Counted from the first letter of the stretch, positions 1 to 6,357 are shown. The stretch: 12,165 bases of DNA from an uncultured Oscillospiraceae bacterium (GCA_902478605.1 CABSLQ010000078.1:1-12165), one strand, 5' to 3'. A program made the numbers and translations. The notes: generated from the letters alone by a model not told the origin.

Positions 1-864
1 GACGGCGTCAACGACGCGCCGGCCCTCAAGGCGGCGGACATCGGCTGCGCCATGGGTATCACGGGCACCGACGTGGCCAAGGGCGCCGCGGACATGACCC
101 TGACCGACGACAACTTCGCCACCATCGTCACCGCCGTCCGGGAGGGCCGCGGCATCTATGACAATATCCGCAAGGCGGTGCATTTCCTGCTGTCCTGCAA
201 TCTCGGCGAAATCCTGACCGTTTTCGGTGCGATGCTGCTGTGGCGGGAATCCCCGCTGCTGCCCATGCAGCTGCTGTGGATAAACCTCGTCACCGACAGC
301 CTGTCCGCCCTCGCCCTTGGTGTGGAGCCGGTGGAGAGCGACGTCATGTCGCGTCCGCCGCGCAAAAAGAACGAGAGCATTTTTGCGCACGGGCTGGGTG
401 TGCAGGCGATTTGGCAGGGCATGATGGTGGGCCTGCTGGCCTTGGCGGCCTATATGATCGGATCGCGCTTCCTCGGGGCGGCGCCGGACGCCGGGTTCTG
501 GGATACGCTGTTCATGAGTTCGGCGCAGGCGAATGTGGCGCTGGGCGAGACGATGGTCTTCGCCGTGCTGGCCATTTCGCAGCTGGTGCATGCCTTCAAT
601 GTGCGGTCGTCCCACTCGCTGTTCCGCGTGGGCTTCCACACCAACAAATATATGGTGGGTGCATTTTTCATCTCGCTGCTGCTGATGCTGGCGGTACTGG
701 TGATTCCGGTGCTGCAGGGGCTGTTCGGCCTGGTGGGAATGAGCGCCGAAGCCTGGGGCATTGTGGCGGGCCTGTCGGTGGCCCCGCTGGTGATTATGGA
801 GATATTTAAAGGGCTGCGCACGCTGTTCAGACGGGGGAAAACCGCGCCGGAGACGACGGAATGA
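1..864 (+). CDS. Calcium-type P-type ATPase, C-terminal part (5' end outside window)
   Basis: This is the C-terminal 287 residues of a cation-pumping P2-type ATPase, probably one that exports Ca2+ across the cytoplasmic membrane using ATP. The frame is open from base 1 and begins inside the P-domain hinge motif (DGVNDAPALKAADIG), where the aspartates bind Mg2+. The membrane half follows. M5 carries SCNLGE, whose Asn and Glu match ion ligands of SERCA-type pumps. M6 carries NLVTDSLSALALG, the SERCA-like ligand segment. Further hydrophobic segments lie at about residues 137-155, 180-197, 216-240 and 250-265. The tail is basic. The phosphorylation site (DKTGT), nucleotide-binding domain and M1-M4 are upstream of the window. 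The M5/M6 signature favours Ca2+ (PacL/YloB-like) over Na+/K+ or heavy metals, but Mn2+ cannot be excluded. Its stop overlaps the start of the next small gene (ATGA). Confidence 0.93.
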   Translation, partial: DGVNDAPALKAADIGCAMGITGTDVAKGAADMTLTDDNFATIVTAVREGRGIYDNIRKAVHFLLSCNLGEILTVFGAMLLWRESPLLPMQLLWINLVTDSLSALALGVEPVESDVMSRPPRKKNESIFAHGLGVQAIWQGMMVGLLALAAYMIGSRFLGAAPDAGFWDTLFMSSAQANVALGETMVFAVLAISQLVHAFNVRSSHSLFRVGFHTNKYMVGAFFISLLLMLAVLVIPVLQGLFGLVGMSAEAWGIVAGLSVAPLVIMEIFKGLRTLFRRGKTAPETTE

Positions 865-1040
865 GCGCGGCAGACTGGATCGTTCTGATCCTGGCCGTCG
901 GATGCGTCGCGGTGGCGATCGCCGCCTGGCAGTGGCGCAGGCGACGGGGCAAAACCGGCTGCGGCGGGGGCTGCAGCGGCTGTCCGTACAGCGGGGGCTG
1001 CTCCCGTGAGAAGACCGATGCCGGCGACAGGAAAAGATAG
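861..1040 (+). CDS. FeoB-associated-type Cys-rich small membrane protein
   Basis: This is a 59-residue protein whose ATG overlaps the ATPase stop by four bases, so the two are probably translationally coupled. Residues 5-25 form one hydrophobic segment (WIVLILAVGCVAVAIAAW). A run of arginines (26-29) follows, predicting a cytoplasmic C-terminus. Next comes the cysteine cluster CGGGCSGCPYSGGC with Cys at 34, 38, 41 and 47, and then a charged tail. This arrangement, one membrane segment plus CxxxCxxC with a CPY-type core, is typical of the FeoB-associated Cys-rich membrane protein family (Pfam FeoB_associated), usually encoded beside the ferrous iron transporter feoB. The cluster could bind Fe2+ or another metal, but its function is not established. 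The oddity is the partner: no feoB is visible and the gene is tied to a P-type ATPase. A hairpin terminator begins 11 bases after its stop, so it closes this operon. Confidence 0.8.
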   Translation: MSAADWIVLILAVGCVAVAIAAWQWRRRRGKTGCGGGCSGCPYSGGCSREKTDAGDRKR

Positions 1041-1050
1041 ACCGCATGCA

Positions 1051-1085
1051 ACGCCTGTTCCCGCTTAAGAGGGAACAGGCGTTTT
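1051..1085 (+). terminator. Rho-independent terminator after the ATPase operon
   Basis: A perfect 12-bp inverted repeat (ACGCCTGTTCCC at 1051-1062 and its complement at 1071-1082) encloses an 8-base loop and is followed by a short T run (1082-1085). It starts 11 bases after the stop of the Cys-rich protein gene and precedes the next promoter. The T run is short, so efficiency is uncertain. Confidence 0.8.
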
Positions 1086-1093
1086 GCAGCTTT

Positions 1094-1114
1094 GACGACA
1101 CCGGGCATGTCGTC
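1094..1114. promoter_or_regulatory. Inverted repeat upstream of the flavoprotein promoter, possible operator
   Basis: GACGACA (1094-1100) and TGTCGTC (1108-1114) form perfect 7-base arms around a 7-base spacer. The repeat ends 30 bases before the -35 box of the promoter at 1145. It has no T tract and is separate from the terminator hairpin. A dimeric regulator site is possible, but a chance repeat is not excluded. Confidence 0.35.
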
Positions 1115-1144
1115 CGCTTATACGCCGCTGTTTTGGCCGTGCCC

Positions 1145-1173
1145 TTGTCAAGCCGGGAGGGATGCGGTATACT
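1145..1173 (+). promoter_or_regulatory. SigA-type promoter for the flavoprotein/pyridoxamine kinase operon
   Basis: TTGTCA (1145-1150) and TATACT (1168-1173) each match the vegetative consensus at five of six positions, with the ideal 17-base spacing. Transcription would begin near 1180, leaving a leader of about 29 bases that contains the GGGAGG ribosome site of the next gene. Position after a terminator and before an operon supports it. Confidence 0.75.
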
Positions 1174-1208
1174 GTACCCTATAACGGCGCGCGGGAGGAT
1201 GGACGGCG

Positions 1209-2474
1209 ATGCGATACGATGCGGTGGTGATCGGCGGCGGGGCGGCGGGCCTGGCGGCGGCGGTATTCTTGGGAGAGACCTGCCGGGAGCGCGGGCTGCG
1301 CGCCCGGCTGCTTCTGCTGGAGAAGGGGCCGCGGGTGGGCAAAAAGCTGCTCGCGACGGGCAACGGCACCTGCAACATCACCAACCTGCATGCGAAGCCC
1401 TCCCATTATCACGGAGCGGATCCCGCCTTTGTGCGGCCGGCGCTTGCGGCTTTTCCGCCCACGGAGGCCATGCGCTTTTTCGCTTCCATCGGGGTGGAAT
1501 GCGCGGCGCGGGAGGATGGCCGGGTCTATCCGCTGCCCGCGCAGGCGGCGGCGGTGCTCGACTGCCTGCGGCTGCAGGCGGCCGCGCGCGGCGTGGAAAC
1601 CCGCTGCGAGGCGGCAGTGCGGGCGCTGCGCCCGGAAAAGGGAGGCTTTGTCCTCACATTGCCGGACGGGCAGGTGCAGGCGCGGCAGGTGCTTGTCTGC
1701 TGCGGCGGGGCGGCGGCCCCGGCGCTTGGTGGCGGGACGGACGGCTATGCGCTGCTTACGGCGTGCGGGCACGAGCGCACACCGCTGTTTCCCTCCATTG
1801 TACAGCTCAAGACCGACACCACCTTTCTGCGGGCGCTCAAAGGAGTGCGTGTGGATGGGACGGCCTCCCTTTGGCTGGACGGGCGGGCACTGGCCCGGGA
1901 AACGGACGAAATTCTGTTCACCGAATACGGCCTGTCCGGTCCGGCGGTGATGCAGATTTCCCGGCATGCAGCCGCCTGGGTGCAGGGGGGACGGCGCGGC
2001 CGGATGGAGGCGGTGCTCGATCTGCTGCCTTCGCTGGGCGAACAGGAGACGCGTAAACGGCTGGCGGCCCGGCGCTCGCTCGCGGGGCGGACGCTGGAGG
2101 ATTATTTCACCGGCCTTGTACAAAAGCGGCTCGGCCAGACGCTGCTGCGGGCGGCGGGCTTTTCGCTGTCCGCGCCGGCGGCCTCGCTGACCGACGGCGA
2201 CGTGCGGCGGCTGGCGGGCATGGTCAAGGGCTGGCGCATCGAGGTGACGGGCACCAGGGGCTTCGAAAACGCCCAGGTGACGGCGGGCGGCGTATCCACC
2301 GCCGGCTTCGACCCGGTCACCATGGCCTCCCGCCGCGTCAAGGGCCTGTATGCGGCGGGCGAGGTGCTGGATATCGACGGCGACTGCGGCGGGTTCAATC
2401 TGCAGTGGGCATGGTCGTCCGCCCATGCGGCGGCGCATGCCATCGCCGATCGTCTGGAAGGGGAACGGCTATGA
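1209..2474 (+). CDS. BaiN/YhiN (HI0933)-family FAD-dependent oxidoreductase
   Basis: This is a 421-residue flavoprotein of the HI0933/YhiN/BaiN family, close to the usual family length. The N-terminus is a Rossmann FAD-binding site (VIGGGAAGLAAA, from about residue 7), with an acidic residue ending the second strand (LLLLEKG). It is followed by the family signature KKLLATGNGTCNITN at about 46-60. The C-terminal FAD-contact block GLYAAGEVLDIDGDCGGFN lies at about 379-397. The ATG at 1209 has GGGAGG ten bases upstream (1193-1198). The ATG at 1199 is out of frame. Family members are annotated as aminoacetone oxidases or, in bile-acid organisms, as BaiN flavin reductases. The true substrate of most members is unknown, and no bai genes are visible here. 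The gene is first in an operon behind the promoter at 1145, and its stop overlaps the next start by ATGA. A soluble cytoplasmic enzyme is expected. Confidence 0.9.
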   Translation: MRYDAVVIGGGAAGLAAAVFLGETCRERGLRARLLLLEKGPRVGKKLLATGNGTCNITNLHAKPSHYHGADPAFVRPALAAFPPTEAMRFFASIGVECAAREDGRVYPLPAQAAAVLDCLRLQAAARGVETRCEAAVRALRPEKGGFVLTLPDGQVQARQVLVCCGGAAAPALGGGTDGYALLTACGHERTPLFPSIVQLKTDTTFLRALKGVRVDGTASLWLDGRALARETDEILFTEYGLSGPAVMQISRHAAAWVQGGRRGRMEAVLDLLPSLGEQETRKRLAARRSLAGRTLEDYFTGLVQKRLGQTLLRAAGFSLSAPAASLTDGDVRRLAGMVKGWRIEVTGTRGFENAQVTAGGVSTAGFDPVTMASRRVKGLYAAGEVLDIDGDCGGFNLQWAWSSAHAAAHAIADRLEGERL

Positions 2475-4081
2475 TACGGATAACCGGCCTGCGCATGCCG
2501 CTGGCCTATACGGAGGAATCGCTGCGCCGCGCGGCGGCCAAGGCGGTGGGGGTGCCGGCGTCGTCGCTGCAGGACGTGCGGGTGGTCAAGCGATCGGTGG
2601 ACGCGCGGCGCAAGGAGGCGGTGCATTTCCTGTTCTCGCTTGATCTCACGGTCCAGGGGGACGAAGCGGCCCTGCTCCGCCGGCTGAACGGGCGGGCCTC
2701 GCCGGCGCCTGCTGGAAACTATGCGCCGCCGGTGTATACGGGCGCCTTGCCGCAGAATCGGCCCGTGGTGGTGGGCGGCGGCCCGGCGGGGCTGTTCGCG
2801 GCGCTGGTCCTCGCACGCGCCGGGGTTCCGCCGCTGCTGCTGGAACGGGGGCGCGATGTGGACACGCGGCAGCGCGATGTGGAGACATTTCGACAGACGG
2901 GGCAGCTGGATCCGGCCTCCAATGTGCAGTTCGGAGAAGGAGGCGCCGGCACCTTTTCGGACGGCAAGCTGCATACCGGCATCAAGGACCCGCGCTGCCG
3001 CTATGTGCTGGAACAGCTGGCGCGCGCGGGACAGGCGGAGGATATCCTCTGGCAGGCCAAGCCGCACATCGGCACCGATCGGCTGCGCCGCGTCGTGCGG
3101 AGCCTGCGGCAGGAAATAGAGCGCCTGGGCGGTGAGGTGCGATTCGGCTGGCGGGTCACGGATTTGCTGTTGGAAGGAGGCGCGGTGCACGGGCTGCACG
3201 CGCATACGCCCGAGGGGGAACGGGAAATCGTCTGCGACCGGGTGATTCTCGCCATCGGGCACAGCGCCCGGGACACCTTTGCCATGCTGTATGCGCGCGG
3301 GGTGCCGATGGAGCAGAAGGCGTTCGCCGTCGGCGTGCGTATCGAGCACCCGCGCGCGCTTATCGATAAAAGCCAGTACGGCCGCTTTGCCGGGCATCCG
3401 GCGCTGGGGGCCGCGGAGTACAAGCTGGCCTGCCGCGTGCCGGGAGGACGGGGCGTCTATACCTTCTGCATGTGCCCGGGCGGCGAGGTGGTCGCCGCCG
3501 CGTCGGAAGAGGGCGGTCTGGTCGTCAACGGGATGAGCGAACATGCACGGGACGCGGAAAACTCCAACAGCGCGCTGCTCGTCGGGGTGGGGTCGGCCGA
3601 CTACGGCTCGGATCACCCGCTGGCCGGCGTGGCCTTTCAGCGCCGGCTGGAGCAGGAGACATTCCGTCTGGGCGGCGGCCATTACCGTGCGCCGGTGCAG
3701 CTGGTGGGGGATTTTTTGCAGGAGCGCGCGTCGACGGCGTTCGGCGGGGTGAAGCCCTCATATTTGCCGGGGGTGGAGCTCGCCGACCTGCGCGGCTGCC
3801 TGCCGCCGGTGGTGGCCGCGTCGCTGCGGGCCGCCCTGCCGCGGTTCGGGCAGCAGCTGGTGGGCTTTGACCGGCCGGATGCGCTGCTGACGGGTGTGGA
3901 GTCCCGTTCCTCCTCGCCGGTACGGCTGCTTCGGGACGAGCGGGGCGAATCGGCGGTGCGCGGGCTTTTTCCCTGCGGCGAGGGCGCCGGCTACGCCGGC
4001 GGCATCACCTCGGCGGCGGTGGACGGCGTGCGCGCGGCGGAACAGGTGCTGCAAAGCTACGGTACGGAGGACCGCCCATGA
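2471..4081 (+). CDS. COG2509-type NAD(P)/FAD-dependent dehydrogenase, uncharacterised
   Basis: This is a 536-residue flavoprotein of the COG2509 family. The first ~90 residues form the family's N-terminal region (MIRITGLRMPLAYTEE...). A Rossmann FAD site VVVGGGPAGLFAALVLARAG lies at about 99-118, ending in LLLERG. The family-typical FGEGGAGTFSDGKL begins at residue 154. Near the C-terminus, PCGEGAGYAGGITSAAVDG (about 501-519) is the second FAD-contact block. I chose ATG 2471 rather than the longer open frame from 2405. Here the protein begins with the usual MIRI-type terminus, AAGGGG (2458-2463) is a ribosome site seven bases upstream, and the ATGA overlap with the preceding gene implies coupling. 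The substrate is unknown for the whole family. It is unrelated in detail to the preceding flavoprotein, so this is not a recent duplication. Cytoplasmic location is expected. Confidence 0.9.
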   Translation: MIRITGLRMPLAYTEESLRRAAAKAVGVPASSLQDVRVVKRSVDARRKEAVHFLFSLDLTVQGDEAALLRRLNGRASPAPAGNYAPPVYTGALPQNRPVVVGGGPAGLFAALVLARAGVPPLLLERGRDVDTRQRDVETFRQTGQLDPASNVQFGEGGAGTFSDGKLHTGIKDPRCRYVLEQLARAGQAEDILWQAKPHIGTDRLRRVVRSLRQEIERLGGEVRFGWRVTDLLLEGGAVHGLHAHTPEGEREIVCDRVILAIGHSARDTFAMLYARGVPMEQKAFAVGVRIEHPRALIDKSQYGRFAGHPALGAAEYKLACRVPGGRGVYTFCMCPGGEVVAAASEEGGLVVNGMSEHARDAENSNSALLVGVGSADYGSDHPLAGVAFQRRLEQETFRLGGGHYRAPVQLVGDFLQERASTAFGGVKPSYLPGVELADLRGCLPPVVAASLRAALPRFGQQLVGFDRPDALLTGVESRSSSPVRLLRDERGESAVRGLFPCGEGAGYAGGITSAAVDGVRAAEQVLQSYGTEDRP

Positions 4082-4108
4082 AGCGGACGGCCCTGCATAC
4101 CATTATAA

Positions 4109-4114
4109 AAGGAG
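4109..4114 (+). promoter_or_regulatory. Ribosome binding site deciding the pyridoxamine kinase start
   Basis: AAGGAG lies eight bases before ATG 4123. The earlier in-frame ATG at 4078 overlaps the previous stop but has no comparable site, and would add 15 residues that do not resemble the family N-terminus. Confidence 0.75.
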
Positions 4115-4122
4115 ACAGTATC

Positions 4123-4971
4123 ATGCGTAAAAAAGTAGTGGCGATTCATGACATATCCTGCATGGGAAGATGCTCCCTGACGGTGGCGCTTCCCATCCTG
4201 TCGGCGGCGGGGATCGAAACCCGCATTATTCCCACGGCCATTTTGTCCACCCACACGGCCGGTTTTGAAAACTATACCTTCCGCGACCTGACGGACGATA
4301 TCGAACCGATTGTCCGGCACTGGAAAACGCTGAACGTGCACAACGACGGCATTTACACGGGATATCTGGGCTCCGAAAGGCAGCTGGACATTATTTCGCA
4401 TGTGTTCGATGAACTGTGCACCGAGCAGACGCTGATTGCCGTGGATCCCGTCATGGCGGATAACGGCAGCTTATATCCCGCCTTTTCGGCGGATTTTCCG
4501 GCGGGCATGGCCAGGCTCGTGGCCAAGGCGCATGTTGCCATTCCCAATATCACGGAAGCGTGCCTGCTGCTCGGCATGCCCTATCAGGAGCTCGGCTATA
4601 CGGAACACTATATTCGGGAGCTGCTGACCGGCATGGCCGCGCTCGGCCCCGACAAGGTGGTCATCACGGGCGTACAGTATGACGCTTCCACCATCGGTGC
4701 GGCGTCGTTTGACCGGGAAACCAATACCTTCTCCTATGTTTCCACCCCCAAGGTGGACGGCTATTTCCACGGGACAGGGGATGTCTTTTCCAGCGGCCTG
4801 GTCGCGGGCCTGATAAACGGCATGGATTTGGCGCGGGCCGCGCAGACGGCCATCCATTTGACCTATAATAGCATCCTCGCCACACTGGAAACCGATTTTG
4901 AGGCGCGGTATGGGGTCGATTTTGAGCAGATACTGCCCGCTTTTATTGATGAGCTTGCGCAGAAGCCCTGA
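4123..4971 (+). CDS. Pyridoxamine/pyridoxal kinase (PdxK/PdxY family)
   Basis: This is a 282-residue kinase of the ribokinase superfamily that phosphorylates B6 vitamers (pyridoxal, pyridoxamine or pyridoxine) with ATP in the salvage of pyridoxal phosphate. The N-terminus KKVVAIHDISCMGRCSL is typical of the family. VDPVMADNGSLY (about 108-119) is the conserved phosphate/Mg2+ region. PNITEA (141-146) is a family motif. HGTGDVFSSG (216-225) holds the anion hole and catalytic base Asp220. Length is normal for the family. The start at 4123 is set by AAGGAG. The gene starts 41 bases after the stop of the COG2509 gene with no promoter between, so it is last in the operon. Base composition is visibly less GC-rich than in the two flavoprotein genes, with more AT in third positions. 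I cannot tell pdxK from pdxY or the preferred vitamer from sequence alone. Confidence 0.92.
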   Translation: MRKKVVAIHDISCMGRCSLTVALPILSAAGIETRIIPTAILSTHTAGFENYTFRDLTDDIEPIVRHWKTLNVHNDGIYTGYLGSERQLDIISHVFDELCTEQTLIAVDPVMADNGSLYPAFSADFPAGMARLVAKAHVAIPNITEACLLLGMPYQELGYTEHYIRELLTGMAALGPDKVVITGVQYDASTIGAASFDRETNTFSYVSTPKVDGYFHGTGDVFSSGLVAGLINGMDLARAAQTAIHLTYNSILATLETDFEARYGVDFEQILPAFIDELAQKP

Positions 4972-4990
4972 ACAAAAGCGACGCTATAAC

Positions 4991-5031
4991 AAGAAGCTGC
5001 TGCAAAACAAGGCGTTCTGCAGCAGCTTCTT
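4991..5031. terminator. Long hairpin between convergent pyridoxamine kinase and spoIIID genes
   Basis: An 18-base stem (4991-5008 pairing with 5014-5031) has one A-C mismatch and a 5-base loop. It fills the 61-base gap between the kinase stop at 4971 and the spoIIID stop at 5033. The pyrimidine-rich TTCTT is part of the stem and no clear T run follows on either strand. It probably ends transcription from both sides, with uncertain efficiency. Confidence 0.65.
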
Positions 5032-5032
5032 C

Positions 5033-5293
5033 TCATGTGTCGTCTTCGTCGTGCCGGTATTTTTCCCGGGTGGCCATGCCGCCGCGGATATGACGCTGTG
5101 CCTTGTTGATGTCGAGCACGCTGCGCACGCGTACGTACAGCTGCGGATTAACAGCGCGCAGCCGATCGGAAACGTCCTTATGTACGGTAGATTTGCTTAT
5201 ATGAAACTTCTTGGCGGCGGCTCGGACCGTCGCATTATTTTCTATAATGTATTCGCCCAGCTCCACGGCTCTGCCCTCAACGGCTCCCTTCAC
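5033..5293 (-). CDS. spoIIID: SpoIIID, mother-cell sporulation transcriptional regulator
   Basis: This is an 86-residue DNA-binding protein, close to the length of Bacillus SpoIIID. In the mother cell SpoIIID activates or represses many SigE-regulon genes after engulfment begins. Residues ~22-42 form the helix-turn-helix with the hallmark KKFHISKSTVHKD, followed by SDRL and a NP pair. Residues ~67-81 form the basic C-terminal helix RHIRGGMATREKYR, which also contacts DNA. The start codon is GTG, placed by a strong GAGGTGA ribosome site four bases upstream. The ATG 13 bases upstream is out of frame and meets a stop at once. The gene stands alone: it converges on the pyridoxamine kinase gene, and a SigE-type promoter lies directly upstream. 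It is the clearest evidence in the window for an endospore former. The acidic HDEDDT tail is unremarkable. Confidence 0.95.
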   Translation of the reverse strand: MKGAVEGRAVELGEYIIENNATVRAAAKKFHISKSTVHKDVSDRLRAVNPQLYVRVRSVLDINKAQRHIRGGMATREKYRHDEDDT

Positions 5294-5297
5294 ACTA

Positions 5298-5304
5298 TCA
5301 CCTC
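5298..5304 (-). promoter_or_regulatory. Strong ribosome binding site for the GTG start of spoIIID
   Basis: On the minus strand GAGGTGA pairs with seven consecutive bases of the 16S anti-Shine-Dalgarno sequence and lies four bases before GTG 5293. It fixes the non-ATG start. Confidence 0.8.
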
Positions 5305-5322
5305 ATCCGAAAATCATAGTAG

Positions 5323-5351
5323 ATAGTATGCAAATCGCAGGAGCAATATGA
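5323..5351 (-). promoter_or_regulatory. SigE-type sporulation promoter of spoIIID
   Basis: Read on the minus strand, TCATATT (5345-5351) matches the SigE -35 consensus KMATATT at every position. After 14 bases, CATACTAT (5323-5330) matches the -10 consensus CATACAHT at seven of eight positions. Transcription would begin near 5316, giving a leader of about 23 bases with the GAGGTGA site. Bacillus spoIIID is also SigE-dependent. I found no convincing SpoIIID self-binding site here. Confidence 0.8.
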
Positions 5352-5369
5352 CGCTTTTTGAAAAGGGAG

Positions 5370-6239
5370 CTATTTTTCTGCGGGGAGGTGACCGGCGCGG
5401 TGCGCCGTGCGGTATTCCCGCGGGGATAGGCCCTTCTCCCGCCGGAACAGGCGGGAAAAATAGTTGTAATCGGGTATGCCCGCCCGTTCGGCCACCTCCG
5501 AAATGGGCAGGTCGGTCTTCTCGAGCAGCTCGAGCGCCAAAGAGAGGCGGCCCTCCAGCGTAAGGCGGCCAATCGTCTTGCCGCTGTTGTCCCGGGCGGC
5601 CGCGCAGAGGGTGGCTACGCTGACGTTGAGTTCCTCTGCCATCTCGGCCAGGGTGAAAGGCCGGGTGAGGTGACGCTCGATATAAGTCTGCATCGCTTCC
5701 CACAGGCCGCCTTGCCGCCGTTTCATCAGGCGCTCCAGCCGGATATACCCGACACAGGCATCCAGTATATGGGTGGTCGCTTCAATATAGCCGGGGGAAA
5801 GCCGCCGCACCCGGTGGAAGGCCGGCTGCAGCATGGAGGTGTCGGGGAATATATCGGCGCAGCGGCGGCGGGTTTCCTCCCACTGACCGGTCAGATCCAC
5901 ATCATACAGCAGCTGACCGAACATGATGTAACCGCCTGTGGAACCGTCCTCCTCCAGAATGGGGGCCCCCACTTCGATAAGGCCGGCATGGCAGCGGTAC
6001 ACCACCGGCTTGCCGGTGCGGTTCGCCTCCCGCATGCCCTCCGTGTCGCAGGCGCGGCAGCGCAGGCGGCCCGTTTCGCTGCTGCGTATCCAGCTGCAAA
6101 AGGCGCAATGCGGTTCGGGGTGCACCATGAGCAGCCGGCCGTCCGCATCGAAAATGCCGATGCGCTGGCCAGTCACGTCGTAATAATCGATGAGCAGACG
6201 GCGCAGCTTGTCCATCTGCGGTTTATGGGAAAAGGGCAT
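5370..6239 (-). CDS. AraC-family regulator with PocR sensor domain, likely fuc regulator
   Basis: This is a 289-residue transcription factor. Residues ~10-170 form a PocR-type ligand-binding domain with five ordered cysteines: CxxC at 45/48, CxxC at 61/64 and Cys83, plus GGYIMFGQ at 102-109. Residues ~180-285 form the AraC double helix-turn-helix: FTLAEMAEELNVSVATLCAAARD, then ISEVAERAGIPDYNYFSRLFRREKGLSPREYR. ATG 6239 has a perfect AAGGAGG seven bases upstream (6247-6253). The gene is divergent from fucI-fucU across 176 bp, so it probably controls them, most likely as an activator, and may control itself. PocR of Salmonella responds to 1,2-propanediol, an end product of fucose fermentation. 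Whether this protein senses propanediol, fucose or a pathway intermediate is inference. The cysteines could hold a metal. There is no clear terminator after it, so read-through into spoIIID is possible. Confidence 0.9.
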   Translation of the reverse strand: MPFSHKPQMDKLRRLLIDYYDVTGQRIGIFDADGRLLMVHPEPHCAFCSWIRSSETGRLRCRACDTEGMREANRTGKPVVYRCHAGLIEVGAPILEEDGSTGGYIMFGQLLYDVDLTGQWEETRRRCADIFPDTSMLQPAFHRVRRLSPGYIEATTHILDACVGYIRLERLMKRRQGGLWEAMQTYIERHLTRPFTLAEMAEELNVSVATLCAAARDNSGKTIGRLTLEGRLSLALELLEKTDLPISEVAERAGIPDYNYFSRLFRREKGLSPREYRTAHRAGHLPAEK

Positions 6240-6265
6240 AAGAGGACCTCCTTGTCCGCTTTCAT

Positions 6266-6326
6266 TAGTATGATTCTCGACAAAATCAGAATATCGTGCT
6301 AGTTTCTCCTAGTATTCTACTATAAA
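6266..6326 (+). promoter_or_regulatory. Candidate regulator sites and -10 box upstream of fucI
   Basis: TAGTAT occurs at 6266-6271 and again at 6310-6315, 44 bp apart, about four helical turns. CTAGT also occurs twice in tandem, at 6299 and 6309, ten bases apart. TATAAA at 6321-6326 could be the fucI -10 box. No good -35 box lies upstream, and that position is instead occupied by the CTAGT pair. This fits an AraC-type activator bound at the -35 position. On the opposite strand TATAGT (6319-6324) could serve the regulator gene. All are read by eye. Confidence 0.4.
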
Positions 6327-6357
6327 TCCGGAAAAAGATCCAGTACAATTCAGTTAG

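Noticed and set aside
2405..2470. Earlier start for the COG2509 gene
   Set aside because: It would extend 66 bases into the preceding gene and add residues unlike the family. ATG 2471 has a ribosome site and the expected terminus.
1209..2474. Bile-acid role suggested by the BaiN name
   Set aside because: BaiN relatives are widespread in bacteria with no bile-acid pathway, and no other bai gene is present.
1179..3682. Long minus-strand frames at 1179-2438 and 2102-3682
   Set aside because: They are shadows of the two flavoprotein genes, which have clear FAD motifs, ribosome sites and coupled starts.
4078..4122. Earlier start for the pyridoxamine kinase
   Set aside because: ATGA overlap is tempting, but the 15 added residues do not fit the family and AAGGAG is placed for ATG 4123.
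1077..5023. Similar 14-base segments AGGCGTTTTGCAGC (near 1077) and AGGCGTTCTGCAGC (near 5010), both in hairpins
   Set aside because: A one-mismatch 14-mer pair is expected several times by chance in 12 kb, so I do not call a repeat family.
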